Under the pieces are notes generated by a model. The model was not told the origin of the DNA and did not search any database. It saw only the letters and a program-made list of their open reading frames with translations. From Nocardioides sp. WS12 (lineage in GTDB: Bacteria; Actinomycetota; Actinomycetes; Propionibacteriales; Nocardioidaceae): a stretch of DNA of 64,000 nt. Each line of letters starts with the position of its first letter. Position 1 is the stretch's first letter. Location of the stretch: NCBI RefSeq assembly GCF_014108865.1, contig NZ_CP053928.1, positions 2,914,001 to 2,978,000 of the forward strand. The letters are read 5' to 3'. Below are positions 57,567-64,000 of this stretch, piece by piece. Position numbers and translations under genes: made by a program.

Positions 57567-58394
57567 TCAGATCATGAAGCCGCCGCCGCAGACCAGGGTC
57601 TGGGCGGAGACGTAGTCGGACTCGGGGGTGCACAGCAGGTAGACCGAGCCGGCCGCTTCCTGCGGCGTGCCGCCACGACCGAGCGGAATCATCGTCTCCA
57701 TGGCGGCGATCAGCTGCGGGTTGACGCCGACCTTGATCTCCTTGCCCTGGACGTCGATGGTGCCGTCGCCCGCGGGAGCGTCGGTGAGGCGGGTCTTGAT
57801 GAGGCCGAAGGCGACGGTGTTGACCGTGACGTTGTAGCGGCCCCACTCCTTGGCCATCGTCTTCGTGAGACCGGTGATGCCGGCCTTGGCTGCGGCGTAG
57901 TTGGCCTGGCCGGCGTTGCCGCCGAGGCCGGCGACTGAGGAGATGTTGACGACCTTGCGGCACGGGACCGGCTCGCCGGCCTCCTTGGCAGCCTTGACCT
58001 GGGCCGCGATGACTGGCTGCGCTGCGCGCAGGATCCGGAACGGAGCCTTGAGGTGGACATCGAGGATGGCGTCCCACTGCTCGTCGGTCATCTTCTGGAT
58101 CACGGTGTCCCAGGTGTAGCCGGCGTTGTTGATGATGATGTCGAGGCCGCCGAAGTTGTCGACCGCCGTCGCGACGAAGCGCTCGGCGAAGTCGTCGTCG
58201 GTGACGCTGCCGATGCAGCTGGTGGCCTTGCCGCCCGCTGCTTCGATCGCTGCGATGGTCTCCTTCGCGGGTTCGGCGTCGAGGTCGTTCACCACGACGC
58301 TGGCGCCTTCGGACGCGAGCTTGAGCGCGATCTCGCGCCCGATGCCGCGGCCGGAGCCGGAGACGATCGCTACCTTGCCGTCAAGAGTTCCCAT
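57567..58394 (-). CDS. Short-chain dehydrogenase/reductase (3-hydroxyacyl type)
   Basis: A 275-residue SDR with the cofactor motif GSGRGIG (13-19), INNAG, and the catalytic triad Ser152/153, Tyr166 and Lys170 (NYAAAKAG). It is FabG-like with a slightly longer middle. Asp at the end of strand 2 (VVVNDLD) favours NAD. In this operon it most likely oxidises the 3-hydroxyacyl-CoA formed by the MaoC hydratases. It starts 14 nt after the MaoC gene. Confidence 0.9.
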   Translation of the reverse strand: MGTLDGKVAIVSGSGRGIGREIALKLASEGASVVVNDLDAEPAKETIAAIEAAGGKATSCIGSVTDDDFAERFVATAVDNFGGLDIIINNAGYTWDTVIQKMTDEQWDAILDVHLKAPFRILRAAQPVIAAQVKAAKEAGEPVPCRKVVNISSVAGLGGNAGQANYAAAKAGITGLTKTMAKEWGRYNVTVNTVAFGLIKTRLTDAPAGDGTIDVQGKEIKVGVNPQLIAAMETMIPLGRGGTPQEAAGSVYLLCTPESDYVSAQTLVCGGGFMI

Positions 58395-58408
58395 GATGAG
58401 TCAGTCCT

Positions 58409-58807
58409 TCAGTCGAGTGAGACGACGGCGTCGCCCACGAGGGTGGTGGTGCCGTCGGCGAGAGTGACGCCGAGCTCGAGCGTGGCCAGGCCGTCCTCGA
58501 CGGCGGTGACCTTGCCGGTGCAGGTCGGCTGACCGTGCACCGGGGTGATCGCGGCGAAGCGGACGCCGAAGGACCGGACCTGCCGTTGCGGGAACCAGCC
58601 CGTCAGCGCGCGGCCGAGGAAGGCCATCGACAGCATTCCGTGGGCGAACACGTCGTCCAGCCCGGCCGACCTGGCGACGTCGAGGTCGACGTGGATCGGG
58701 TTGTGGTCTCCCGATGCACCGGCGAAGAGCGCCAGCGTGGTGCGGGAGATCGGCGGGAGCTGCAGAGCCGGCAGTTCAGTGCCGACCTCGAGCGTGGTGG
58801 CGGTCAT
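58409..58807 (-). CDS. MaoC-like hydratase, hot-dog fold
   Basis: A 132-residue single hot-dog enoyl-CoA hydratase. The catalytic motif FAGASGDHNPIHVDLDVARSAGL contains the Asp and His of R-hydratases; FAHGMLSMAFLGRAL follows. ATG 58807 overlaps the preceding MaoC gene by 4 bases. Paired small MaoC proteins of this kind (one with, one without the catalytic motif) form heterodimeric hydratases in actinobacterial sterol side-chain breakdown, and this pair fits that pattern. Confidence 0.88.
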   Translation of the reverse strand: MTATTLEVGTELPALQLPPISRTTLALFAGASGDHNPIHVDLDVARSAGLDDVFAHGMLSMAFLGRALTGWFPQRQVRSFGVRFAAITPVHGQPTCTGKVTAVEDGLATLELGVTLADGTTTLVGDAVVSLD

Positions 58808-59262
58808 GCGGTCACCTCCGGGTTGCGTACGACGATCACGGTCGTGAGGTCGGCGACGGGACCACCGTCGGTGTCGGTCACTGCCGTCTTCTTGACGATG
58901 AAGTCGAGAGCGCCGCCGCGCTTGCTGTAGACGTCCTCGATCCGTGACGTGGCGGTGAGCTCCTCGCCGGCGTAGGCCATGCGGTGGTACTCGAATCGCT
59001 GCTCGCCGTGGAGCACGAACCTCAGGTCGACGTCGAGCTTGGCAAGCCACTCGAACGGGTCGGGTGCCTCGAGCTCGATGCCGAAGAGGAAGGACGGCGG
59101 GACCGGGAGGTCGCGGTGGCCAGCGGCGGTTGCGGCGTCGAGGTCGACGTACGTCGGGTCGCTCTGGCCGGTGGCCTTGGCGAAGGCGCGCAGCCGGCCG
59201 CGCTCCATCGTTGCGCTGATCGGCGGCATCTCGGTGCCGATGACTGAGGTGTCGAGAGCCAT
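58804..59262 (-). CDS. MaoC N-terminal (FAS1-type) dehydratase partner
   Basis: A 152-residue hot-dog protein of the N-terminal MaoC-dehydratase group (LRAFAKATGQSDPTYVDLDA, then VPPSFLFGIELE). The Asp/His dyad of the partner is not evident (PTYVD in place of NPIHVD), so it may be the structural half of a heterodimer with the 58409 protein. It is coupled to its partner by a 4-base overlap and lies 3 nt after the thiolase. Confidence 0.86.
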   Translation of the reverse strand: MALDTSVIGTEMPPISATMERGRLRAFAKATGQSDPTYVDLDAATAAGHRDLPVPPSFLFGIELEAPDPFEWLAKLDVDLRFVLHGEQRFEYHRMAYAGEELTATSRIEDVYSKRGGALDFIVKKTAVTDTDGGPVADLTTVIVVRNPEVTA

Positions 59263-59265
59263 CTG

Positions 59266-60447
59266 TCAGCCCACCTTCTCGTAGAGGGTCACGACGCAGG
59301 CGCCGCCGAGACCGAGGTTGTGCTGCAGGGCGAGGTTGACGCCGTCGACCTGGCGCGCCTCTGCCCGGCCGCGGAGCTGCCAGACAAGCTCGGCGCACTG
59401 GGCGAGGCCAGTCGCTCCGAGGGGGTGGCCCTTGGACAGGAGCCCGCCGGACGGGTTGGTGACCACGCGGCCGCCGTAGGTGTTGTCCCCTTCGGCGATG
59501 AACTTCTCGGCCGTGCCTTCCGGGGTGAGCCGTAGCGATTCGTAGGTCAGCAGCTCGTTGGTGGTGAAGCAGTCGTGCAGTTCGACGACCCGGATGTCCT
59601 CGGGCCCGACGCCGGCCTGCGCGTAGACCTGGTCAGCGGCTGCTTGCGCCATGTCGTATCCGATGACCCGGGTCATGTCCGTGGTGTCGAAGGTCGACGC
59701 GAAGTCGGTGGTCATCGCCTGCGCCTTGATGGCGACGTCGGCCGTGAGTCCATGCCGGGCGGCGAACTCGGGGGAGCAGATCACCGCTGCCGCTGCTCCG
59801 CCCGTGGGCGGGCAGCACTGGAGCCGGGTGAGGGGGCCGTAGATCTGCGGGGAAGCGAGCACTTCCTCGACGGTGATCGCGTCGCGGAAGACGGCGTACG
59901 GGTTGTTGGCGGCGTGCTTGCGGGCCTTCACCGCGATCTTGGCGAACGTGTCGTGGGCCAGGCCGTACTTCTCGGCGTAGGCCGCTCCGGCGCCGCCGAA
60001 GTACTGGGCAGCCATCGGTGCCTCGCTGACGCCCTGGATTCGGTCACGGACCTCGTCGAACCGATCGAACGGCGTCGGTCGGTCGCTCCAGGCGCTGCCG
60101 AGAGCGCCGCGCTGCATCTGCTCGAAGCCGAGAGCGAGGACGCAGTCAGCCATCCCGCTCTCGACGGCCTGGCGAGCCAGGAACAGTGCCGAAGACCCGG
60201 TCGAGCAGTTGTTGTTCACGTTGACGATCGGGATGCCGGTCTGGCCCAAGCCATAGAGAGCCGCCTGGCCGCAGGTCGAGTCGCCGTACACATAGCCGAC
60301 GTAGGCCTGCTGGACGAGGTGGTAGTCAATGCCGGCGTCAGCGAGGGCGGCGCGCGCCGCGGCCTCGCCCATGACGTCGTACGACTGGCTCTTGCTGGGG
60401 GTGCTGAACGGCACCATCCCGACTCCGGCGATGCGTGGAGAAGCCAT
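59266..60447 (-). CDS. Thiolase / lipid-transfer protein (SCP-x type)
   Basis: A 393-residue thiolase-superfamily protein of the sterol-carrier-like group. Nucleophilic Cys81 is in VNNNCSTGSSALFLA and the His motif is LLSKGHPLGATGLAQ. ELHDCFTTNELLTYE is typical of lipid-transfer thiolases and differs from classic FadA. It probably carries out thiolytic or retro-aldol-type chain cleavage in lipid or sterol side-chain degradation. It is the first gene of the six-gene - strand operon; the upstream gap holds operator-like dyads. Confidence 0.9.
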   Translation of the reverse strand: MASPRIAGVGMVPFSTPSKSQSYDVMGEAAARAALADAGIDYHLVQQAYVGYVYGDSTCGQAALYGLGQTGIPIVNVNNNCSTGSSALFLARQAVESGMADCVLALGFEQMQRGALGSAWSDRPTPFDRFDEVRDRIQGVSEAPMAAQYFGGAGAAYAEKYGLAHDTFAKIAVKARKHAANNPYAVFRDAITVEEVLASPQIYGPLTRLQCCPPTGGAAAAVICSPEFAARHGLTADVAIKAQAMTTDFASTFDTTDMTRVIGYDMAQAAADQVYAQAGVGPEDIRVVELHDCFTTNELLTYESLRLTPEGTAEKFIAEGDNTYGGRVVTNPSGGLLSKGHPLGATGLAQCAELVWQLRGRAEARQVDGVNLALQHNLGLGGACVVTLYEKVG

Positions 60448-60465
60448 GCGCTCGCTCCTAACGAT

Positions 60466-60550
60466 GTAAGTGATGATTCACATACGATAGGCATGAGGTC
60501 CCGCAGAGCGCAATACGGGGAACTTGTGAACCACGTGGCTATTCACTTAC
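60466..60550 (-). promoter_or_regulatory. Operator-like dyads upstream of the thiolase operon
   Basis: GTAAGTGA (60466-60473) faces the near-complement TCACATAC (60478-60485), 19 nt upstream of the thiolase start. A second inverted copy, TCACTTAC, lies at 60543-60550, preceded by GTGAA-N11-TTCAC (60526-60546) around the palindrome CCACGTGG. These are likely sites for the tandem TetR or the AraC regulator. Confidence 0.5.
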
Positions 60551-60572
60551 GGGTCCTGGTGGCCGGCCACCC

Positions 60573-61583
60573 TCAACCCTGCGCGCGCCTGAAGGCTCGG
60601 GGACTGACGCCCGCCCACCTTCGGAAGGCGTGGGTGAATGCTGACGTGTCGCCGTACCTGAGGTGGCCAGCGACCTGTTGGACGCTGGCTCCGCCCGCCT
60701 CCAGCAGGTCGATCGCGATGCTGAACCGGACGTGGTCGCTCAGCGTGCGAAAGGTCGTGCCCTCCTCGGCCAACCTGCGGCGCAGCGTCCGCTCCGTGGT
60801 GAGCAGCGCCGTCGCGAGTTCTCGAATGCCGGGCAGGTCAGGAGCGGCGCTCCAGAGCCGATCGAGCACCCGGTTCGCGACCGTGCTGCTGGCCCGGCGC
60901 GCCGAGACGAGCTCGCGGCACTCTGCCGTGGCCGACTCCCAGACGTGGGTGTCGGACTGGGGGAGTGGGTCGGCAGACCATGGGCAGGCGAAGGTGTAAG
61001 CCGTTCGGGAGGCCCCGAGCCGAGGGGCAATCCCGAACGTCGATTGCCAGACCTCCGGACCTGTGGTGTCGATGGAGAGGTCCAACGACGTGACGCACAG
61101 GCGGCTCCCGATCACCTCACGGACGGCGAGGAGCGTGGCGCTGAGGTCGCGAGCCAGGAGCAGGGGGCGACCCTCGTCCATGAGACGGCTGCCATCAACC
61201 TCGACGGTGGCGCCACCTGAGCGCAGCGACTGACGTATCTGGCACAGCGCGGGCATCAGCGGAGCGTAGGTCTTCGCAAACTGCATCGCGGCCTGGAGGG
61301 ACGGGCTCGAGAGCAGCGCGAGCCCTGCGACGCCGTACGTCGAGAGGTGGAGGCGGCTGCCCAGGCGCAGGCCCACTGTTGCTGGATCGGCCACGGACCC
61401 GGCGAGGTTGCCGGCGACCCTGGCTTCCATCCAGGTCGCCACGAGGGCTGCGGGACGCTCGAGATCGGCGGCCACCAGGTCGGTGCCGGCCAGTACCTCG
61501 ACCGGATCGATCCCGTGCTCCAGCCCGGCCGCGACCATGTGGCGTACGCCAGTGGCTGCGCGGGGCAGCTCCCAATGCCTCAC
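60573..61583 (-). CDS. AraC-family transcriptional regulator
   Basis: A 336-residue regulator of the OruR/ArgR-like AraC group: an N-terminal arabinose-binding-type effector domain (about 1-210, VRHMVAAGLEHGIDPVEVLAG) and a C-terminal double HTH (ELATALLTTERTLRRRLAEE, then VQQVAGHLRYGDTSAFTHAF). The ending FRRWAGVSPRAFR is typical. It lies 125 nt upstream of the thiolase operon in the same direction and is a probable activator of it. Its own promoter lies in the gap shared with the divergent lipase gene. Confidence 0.92.
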   Translation of the reverse strand: MRHWELPRAATGVRHMVAAGLEHGIDPVEVLAGTDLVAADLERPAALVATWMEARVAGNLAGSVADPATVGLRLGSRLHLSTYGVAGLALLSSPSLQAAMQFAKTYAPLMPALCQIRQSLRSGGATVEVDGSRLMDEGRPLLLARDLSATLLAVREVIGSRLCVTSLDLSIDTTGPEVWQSTFGIAPRLGASRTAYTFACPWSADPLPQSDTHVWESATAECRELVSARRASSTVANRVLDRLWSAAPDLPGIRELATALLTTERTLRRRLAEEGTTFRTLSDHVRFSIAIDLLEAGGASVQQVAGHLRYGDTSAFTHAFRRWAGVSPRAFRRAQG

Positions 61584-61745
61584 AGGTCACAGACGCTAGG
61601 GCCACCGCGCAATCGTGCACAAGCAGTTGGCCGAATCGCACAACATTCCGGCCGCTTCCCACCTGTCGGAGGGACGTCTCGCGAGGCGACCCTGTGCAGG
61701 CGGGTGGATGTGCCACGCCGCGCGTCTGGAGAGGACCCCGCCCCC

Positions 61746-63113
61746 ATGAGTACGACGATCCGACGTCGAGCACTTGCCCTGCTGGCCGCGCTTCCGATGA
61801 TGACGGCGGCCCCGGCTGTCGCCGCCGAGACCACTCCGCTGCCGGGGCCTGCCCTGGTGACGCCGACCGCCACCCTCCAGTCGGCGTTGAACTGCTCCTC
61901 GGACGTCGCGACCGCGACGAAGACGCCGATCCTGCTCATCACGGGCACGATCGAGAGCCCGCTGCAGTCCTGGAGCTGGGGTTACCAGAAGGTGTTGCGC
62001 GAGCAGGGCTACCCCGTCTGCACGGTGTCCCTGCCGAACGGCGGAACCGGCGACATGCAGACCACGGTCGAGTACGTCGTCAACGCGATCCGTTCCGTGC
62101 ACACGACCGCCGGGCGCAAGATCTCCCTGGTCGGTCACAGCCAGGGCGGCCTGCTGCCGGCGTGGGGGCTGAAGTACTGGCCGGACCTCGCCGACTACGT
62201 CGACGACGCCGTGCTCCTCGACGCTCCCGTGAATGGATCCGATCTCGGGCGCGTCTGCGACTTCACCCACTCCTGCCCCGCGCTTGCCTGGGACATCGTG
62301 CCCGGTTCGAACTGGACCAGGGCCCTGACCCGCTCGCCACTGTCGGTGTCCACCTCGGTGACCACGGTCGGCGCTGGCAACACCGACCTCATCGTGCCGG
62401 GTGGGGCCGCGACGAAGCTGAACGGCGCCACCAACTTCGTCGTCGGAAACCTCTGCCCTGGCCGCTACGTCTCCCACCTCGACATGCTCGGCGACAACGT
62501 CGCGTACGAACTCACGATGGACGCGTTGACGCACACGGGGCCAGCCAGTTGGTCGCGCGTCTCCGGTACAGCCTGCTCCAGGACCTTCTTCCCCGGCATC
62601 GACGCAGCCGCGAAGACCTCCTATCTCGACCTGATCGGTGACGTGATTGACGCGCTCTTCGATGCAGCCTGGGTTCCGGCGGAACCGCCGCTGCGCGACT
62701 ACGCCATCGGACTGGTCGGCGACACGAACTTGTCACTGAACAAGCCGGTCACCACCTCCAGCAACCAGTCGTCGTCGTACGTCGGCAGCAAGGCGGTCGA
62801 CGGGAGCCATGGCACGCGCTGGTCCAGCGCTCCCTACCAGGCCCTGAACTGGATCTACGTGGACCTCGGTGCAACGAAGACGGTCACGGGCGTGCAACTG
62901 GGTTGGGAGAAGGCCTACGCCAACGACTACTCGGTCCAGGTGTGGGACGGGACCGCATGGCGGACGATCTACTCCACCGGGTCCGGTGACGGCGGAAATG
63001 ACTTCATCCCGCTCGCCGACGTCAGCACCCGCTTCATCATGGTGCAGATGACGTACCGCGGCTCCGGCTACGGAAACTACTCGTTGTGGGAGATGACGGT
63101 CGCCGGTCACTGA
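61746..63113 (+). CDS. Secreted CalB-like lipase with C-terminal discoidin-type domain
   Basis: A 455-residue exported lipase. The signal peptide is MSTTIRRRALALLAALPMM and cleavage is likely after AVAA (about residue 27). The catalytic domain (about 50-310) resembles Candida antarctica lipase B: PILLITGTIESPLQSW, GYPVCTVSLPN, TTVEYVVNAI, then nucleophile Ser132 in GHSQGG and a late His in YVSHLDMLGD. CalB itself has TWSQGG. The last roughly 135 residues (from NLSLNKPVTTSSNQ) form an F5/8 type C (discoidin) domain, which would anchor it to carbohydrate or surface. The ATG 61746 is fixed by the signal peptide. Confidence 0.88.
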   Translation: MSTTIRRRALALLAALPMMTAAPAVAAETTPLPGPALVTPTATLQSALNCSSDVATATKTPILLITGTIESPLQSWSWGYQKVLREQGYPVCTVSLPNGGTGDMQTTVEYVVNAIRSVHTTAGRKISLVGHSQGGLLPAWGLKYWPDLADYVDDAVLLDAPVNGSDLGRVCDFTHSCPALAWDIVPGSNWTRALTRSPLSVSTSVTTVGAGNTDLIVPGGAATKLNGATNFVVGNLCPGRYVSHLDMLGDNVAYELTMDALTHTGPASWSRVSGTACSRTFFPGIDAAAKTSYLDLIGDVIDALFDAAWVPAEPPLRDYAIGLVGDTNLSLNKPVTTSSNQSSSYVGSKAVDGSHGTRWSSAPYQALNWIYVDLGATKTVTGVQLGWEKAYANDYSVQVWDGTAWRTIYSTGSGDGGNDFIPLADVSTRFIMVQMTYRGSGYGNYSLWEMTVAGH

Positions 63114-63194
63114 GTTCGGTGCGCGACGGTTTACGTCGAATGCCGTGGACCAGGACGACGGGCGGGCCGCTGCCCGTCCGGTCGTAGAACGTCG

Positions 63195-64000
63195 TCACTG
63201 GTCGGTGTGGCCCCGCCGCGGCAGGACGCGCGAGACGCCCTGCAGCTTCCGGCGGATGTCACGGCCAGCGACTGCCTGGAAGATCGCCGCGACGGCCCGC
63301 GACTTGGTGGCCGAGTACGGGTACCACGCCATCGCCTGGATCAGGGAGAGTTCGACGCGGTTGCTGACCACGGCTCGCGGTCGGCAGTACTTGAAGACGG
63401 CGTACTCACCACCCAGGCGCGCGCCGATACCGGAGTTCTTCCACCCGGCCTGGGGGACCGGGAAGCAGGCGAGGTGGGCCTGGACGTCGTTGACGTCGAT
63501 CGCGCCGACTTCGAGCCGACGGGCGAGGTCCTTGCCGCGGCCCTTGTCGGCAGTCCACACGCTGGCTGACAGACCGTAGCGCGAGTCATTGGCGAGCCGG
63601 ACCGCTTCGTCGGCGTCCCGGACGCGCATCACCGGTATGACCGGCCCGAAGGTCTCGTCGGTCATCACGTCCATGGTGTGGTCGACGTGGGTGAGTACGG
63701 TGGGTTGGAAGAAGCGTCCGTCGAGCACCCGCTTGCCCCCGCTGCGCAGGCGCGCTCCCTTGGTCAGCGCGTCCTGGACGTGCTGCTCGACGATGTCGGC
63801 CTGTGCCGGCACGATCATCGGGCCGAGTTCGGTGTCGAAGCCCGGTTCCGCGTTCTGACGCAGGCTCTCGACGACGGCGACCAACTTGTCGACGAAGGCG
63901 TCGTGAACGGAGTCCTCGACGTACACCCTTTCGACCGACGTGCACATCTGTCCCGTGTTGGACAGGGCGCCGAAGGCGATGCCTGCGGCTGCGTGGTCGA
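63195..64000 (-). CDS. Aldehyde dehydrogenase, C-terminal part (5' end outside window)
   Basis: NAD(P)-dependent aldehyde dehydrogenase, probably of the succinate-semialdehyde group. About 268 residues are present and the frame continues past base 64000. The catalytic Cys lies in SNTGQMCTSVERVYV close to the cut end. Further conserved blocks are DETFGPVIPVMRVRDADEAV, NDSRYGLSASVWTADKG and the C-terminal WKNSGIGARLGGEYAVFKYC. The last 35 residues form a basic tail (RRKLQGVSRVLPRRGHTDQ). It is convergent with the lipase gene, 81 nt away. Confidence 0.92.
   Translation of the reverse strand, partial: DHAAAGIAFGALSNTGQMCTSVERVYVEDSVHDAFVDKLVAVVESLRQNAEPGFDTELGPMIVPAQADIVEQHVQDALTKGARLRSGGKRVLDGRFFQPTVLTHVDHTMDVMTDETFGPVIPVMRVRDADEAVRLANDSRYGLSASVWTADKGRGKDLARRLEVGAIDVNDVQAHLACFPVPQAGWKNSGIGARLGGEYAVFKYCRPRAVVSNRVELSLIQAMAWYPYSATKSRAVAAIFQAVAGRDIRRKLQGVSRVLPRRGHTDQ

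Noticed and set aside
57556..58077. N-terminal extension of the acyl-CoA ligase frame
   Set aside because: Lies wholly inside the SDR gene in another frame and is Arg/His/Gly-rich; the ligase family begins at ATG 57555.

Overview
The window comes from a high-GC actinobacterium. Gene order (nadK-recN-pyrG-nudix, ald, xerD, parA-scpA-scpB-rluB-tyrA-cmk-plsC-der), frequent GTG/TTG starts, ATGA/GTGA overlaps, leaderless-type promoters, TCGAAC-N4-GTTCGA LexA boxes and an imuA'/imuB/dnaE2 mutasome fit a Nocardioides-like member of the Propionibacteriales. The genus is an inference from gene content; no 16S rRNA is present.

Region 1 (1-17.5 kb) is core chromosome on the + strand: NAD kinase (cut by the left edge), RecN, CTP synthase, a NUDIX hydrolase, an Lrp regulator next to alanine dehydrogenase, XerD, a DEFH-box helicase, then a segregation/rRNA/aromatic/lipid/GTPase run (ParA-like, a small ribbon-helix-helix-like protein, ScpA, ScpB, RluB-type synthase, prephenate dehydrogenase, CMP kinase, PlsC-like acyltransferase, Der).

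Region 2 (17.6-32.6 kb) holds a four-gene operon of a lipoprotein and helical, WxG-containing, ESX-substrate-like proteins. It also holds an SOS mutagenesis set. One perfect LexA box drives imuA'-imuB. A second drives a DUF222/HNH nuclease gene that reads straight into dnaE2. Both LexA boxes fill the 17-nt spacer of promoters whose predicted start coincides with the start codon. Between them lie a Lys-rich protein, an AAA+ ATPase, a GyrI-like protein, SerA, a DUF2200 protein and a small membrane protein.

Region 3 (32.7-54.7 kb) looks like an integrated island at tRNA-Pro(GGG). The 3' part of the tRNA and the start of its terminator are repeated exactly (63 nt) 21.9 kb downstream. The left end carries an XRE/AbiEii-type toxin-antitoxin pair and a coupled pair of proteins I cannot identify. 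The rest is a catabolic block: two HyuA-type ATP-dependent hydantoinase/oxoprolinase genes, two DUF917 genes, two Asp/Glu (hydantoin)-racemase-family genes, a PucR regulator, a ribose-type ABC importer, an M20 hydrolase, an HpcH/HpaI aldolase, threonine dehydratase, RidA, PdxS and PhzF. Together they suggest uptake, racemisation, ring opening and PLP-dependent breakdown of a cyclic ureide or related heterocycle. No integrase is visible, so the island appears decayed or immobilised.

Region 4 (54.8-64 kb) is a lipid/steroid-like beta-oxidation operon on the - strand (SCP-x-type thiolase, two MaoC-type hydratases, SDR, acyl-CoA ligase, a tandem TetR regulator), an AraC regulator, a secreted CalB-like lipase with a discoidin-type domain, and an aldehyde dehydrogenase cut by the right edge.

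No CRISPR array, rRNA or intact insertion sequence was seen.
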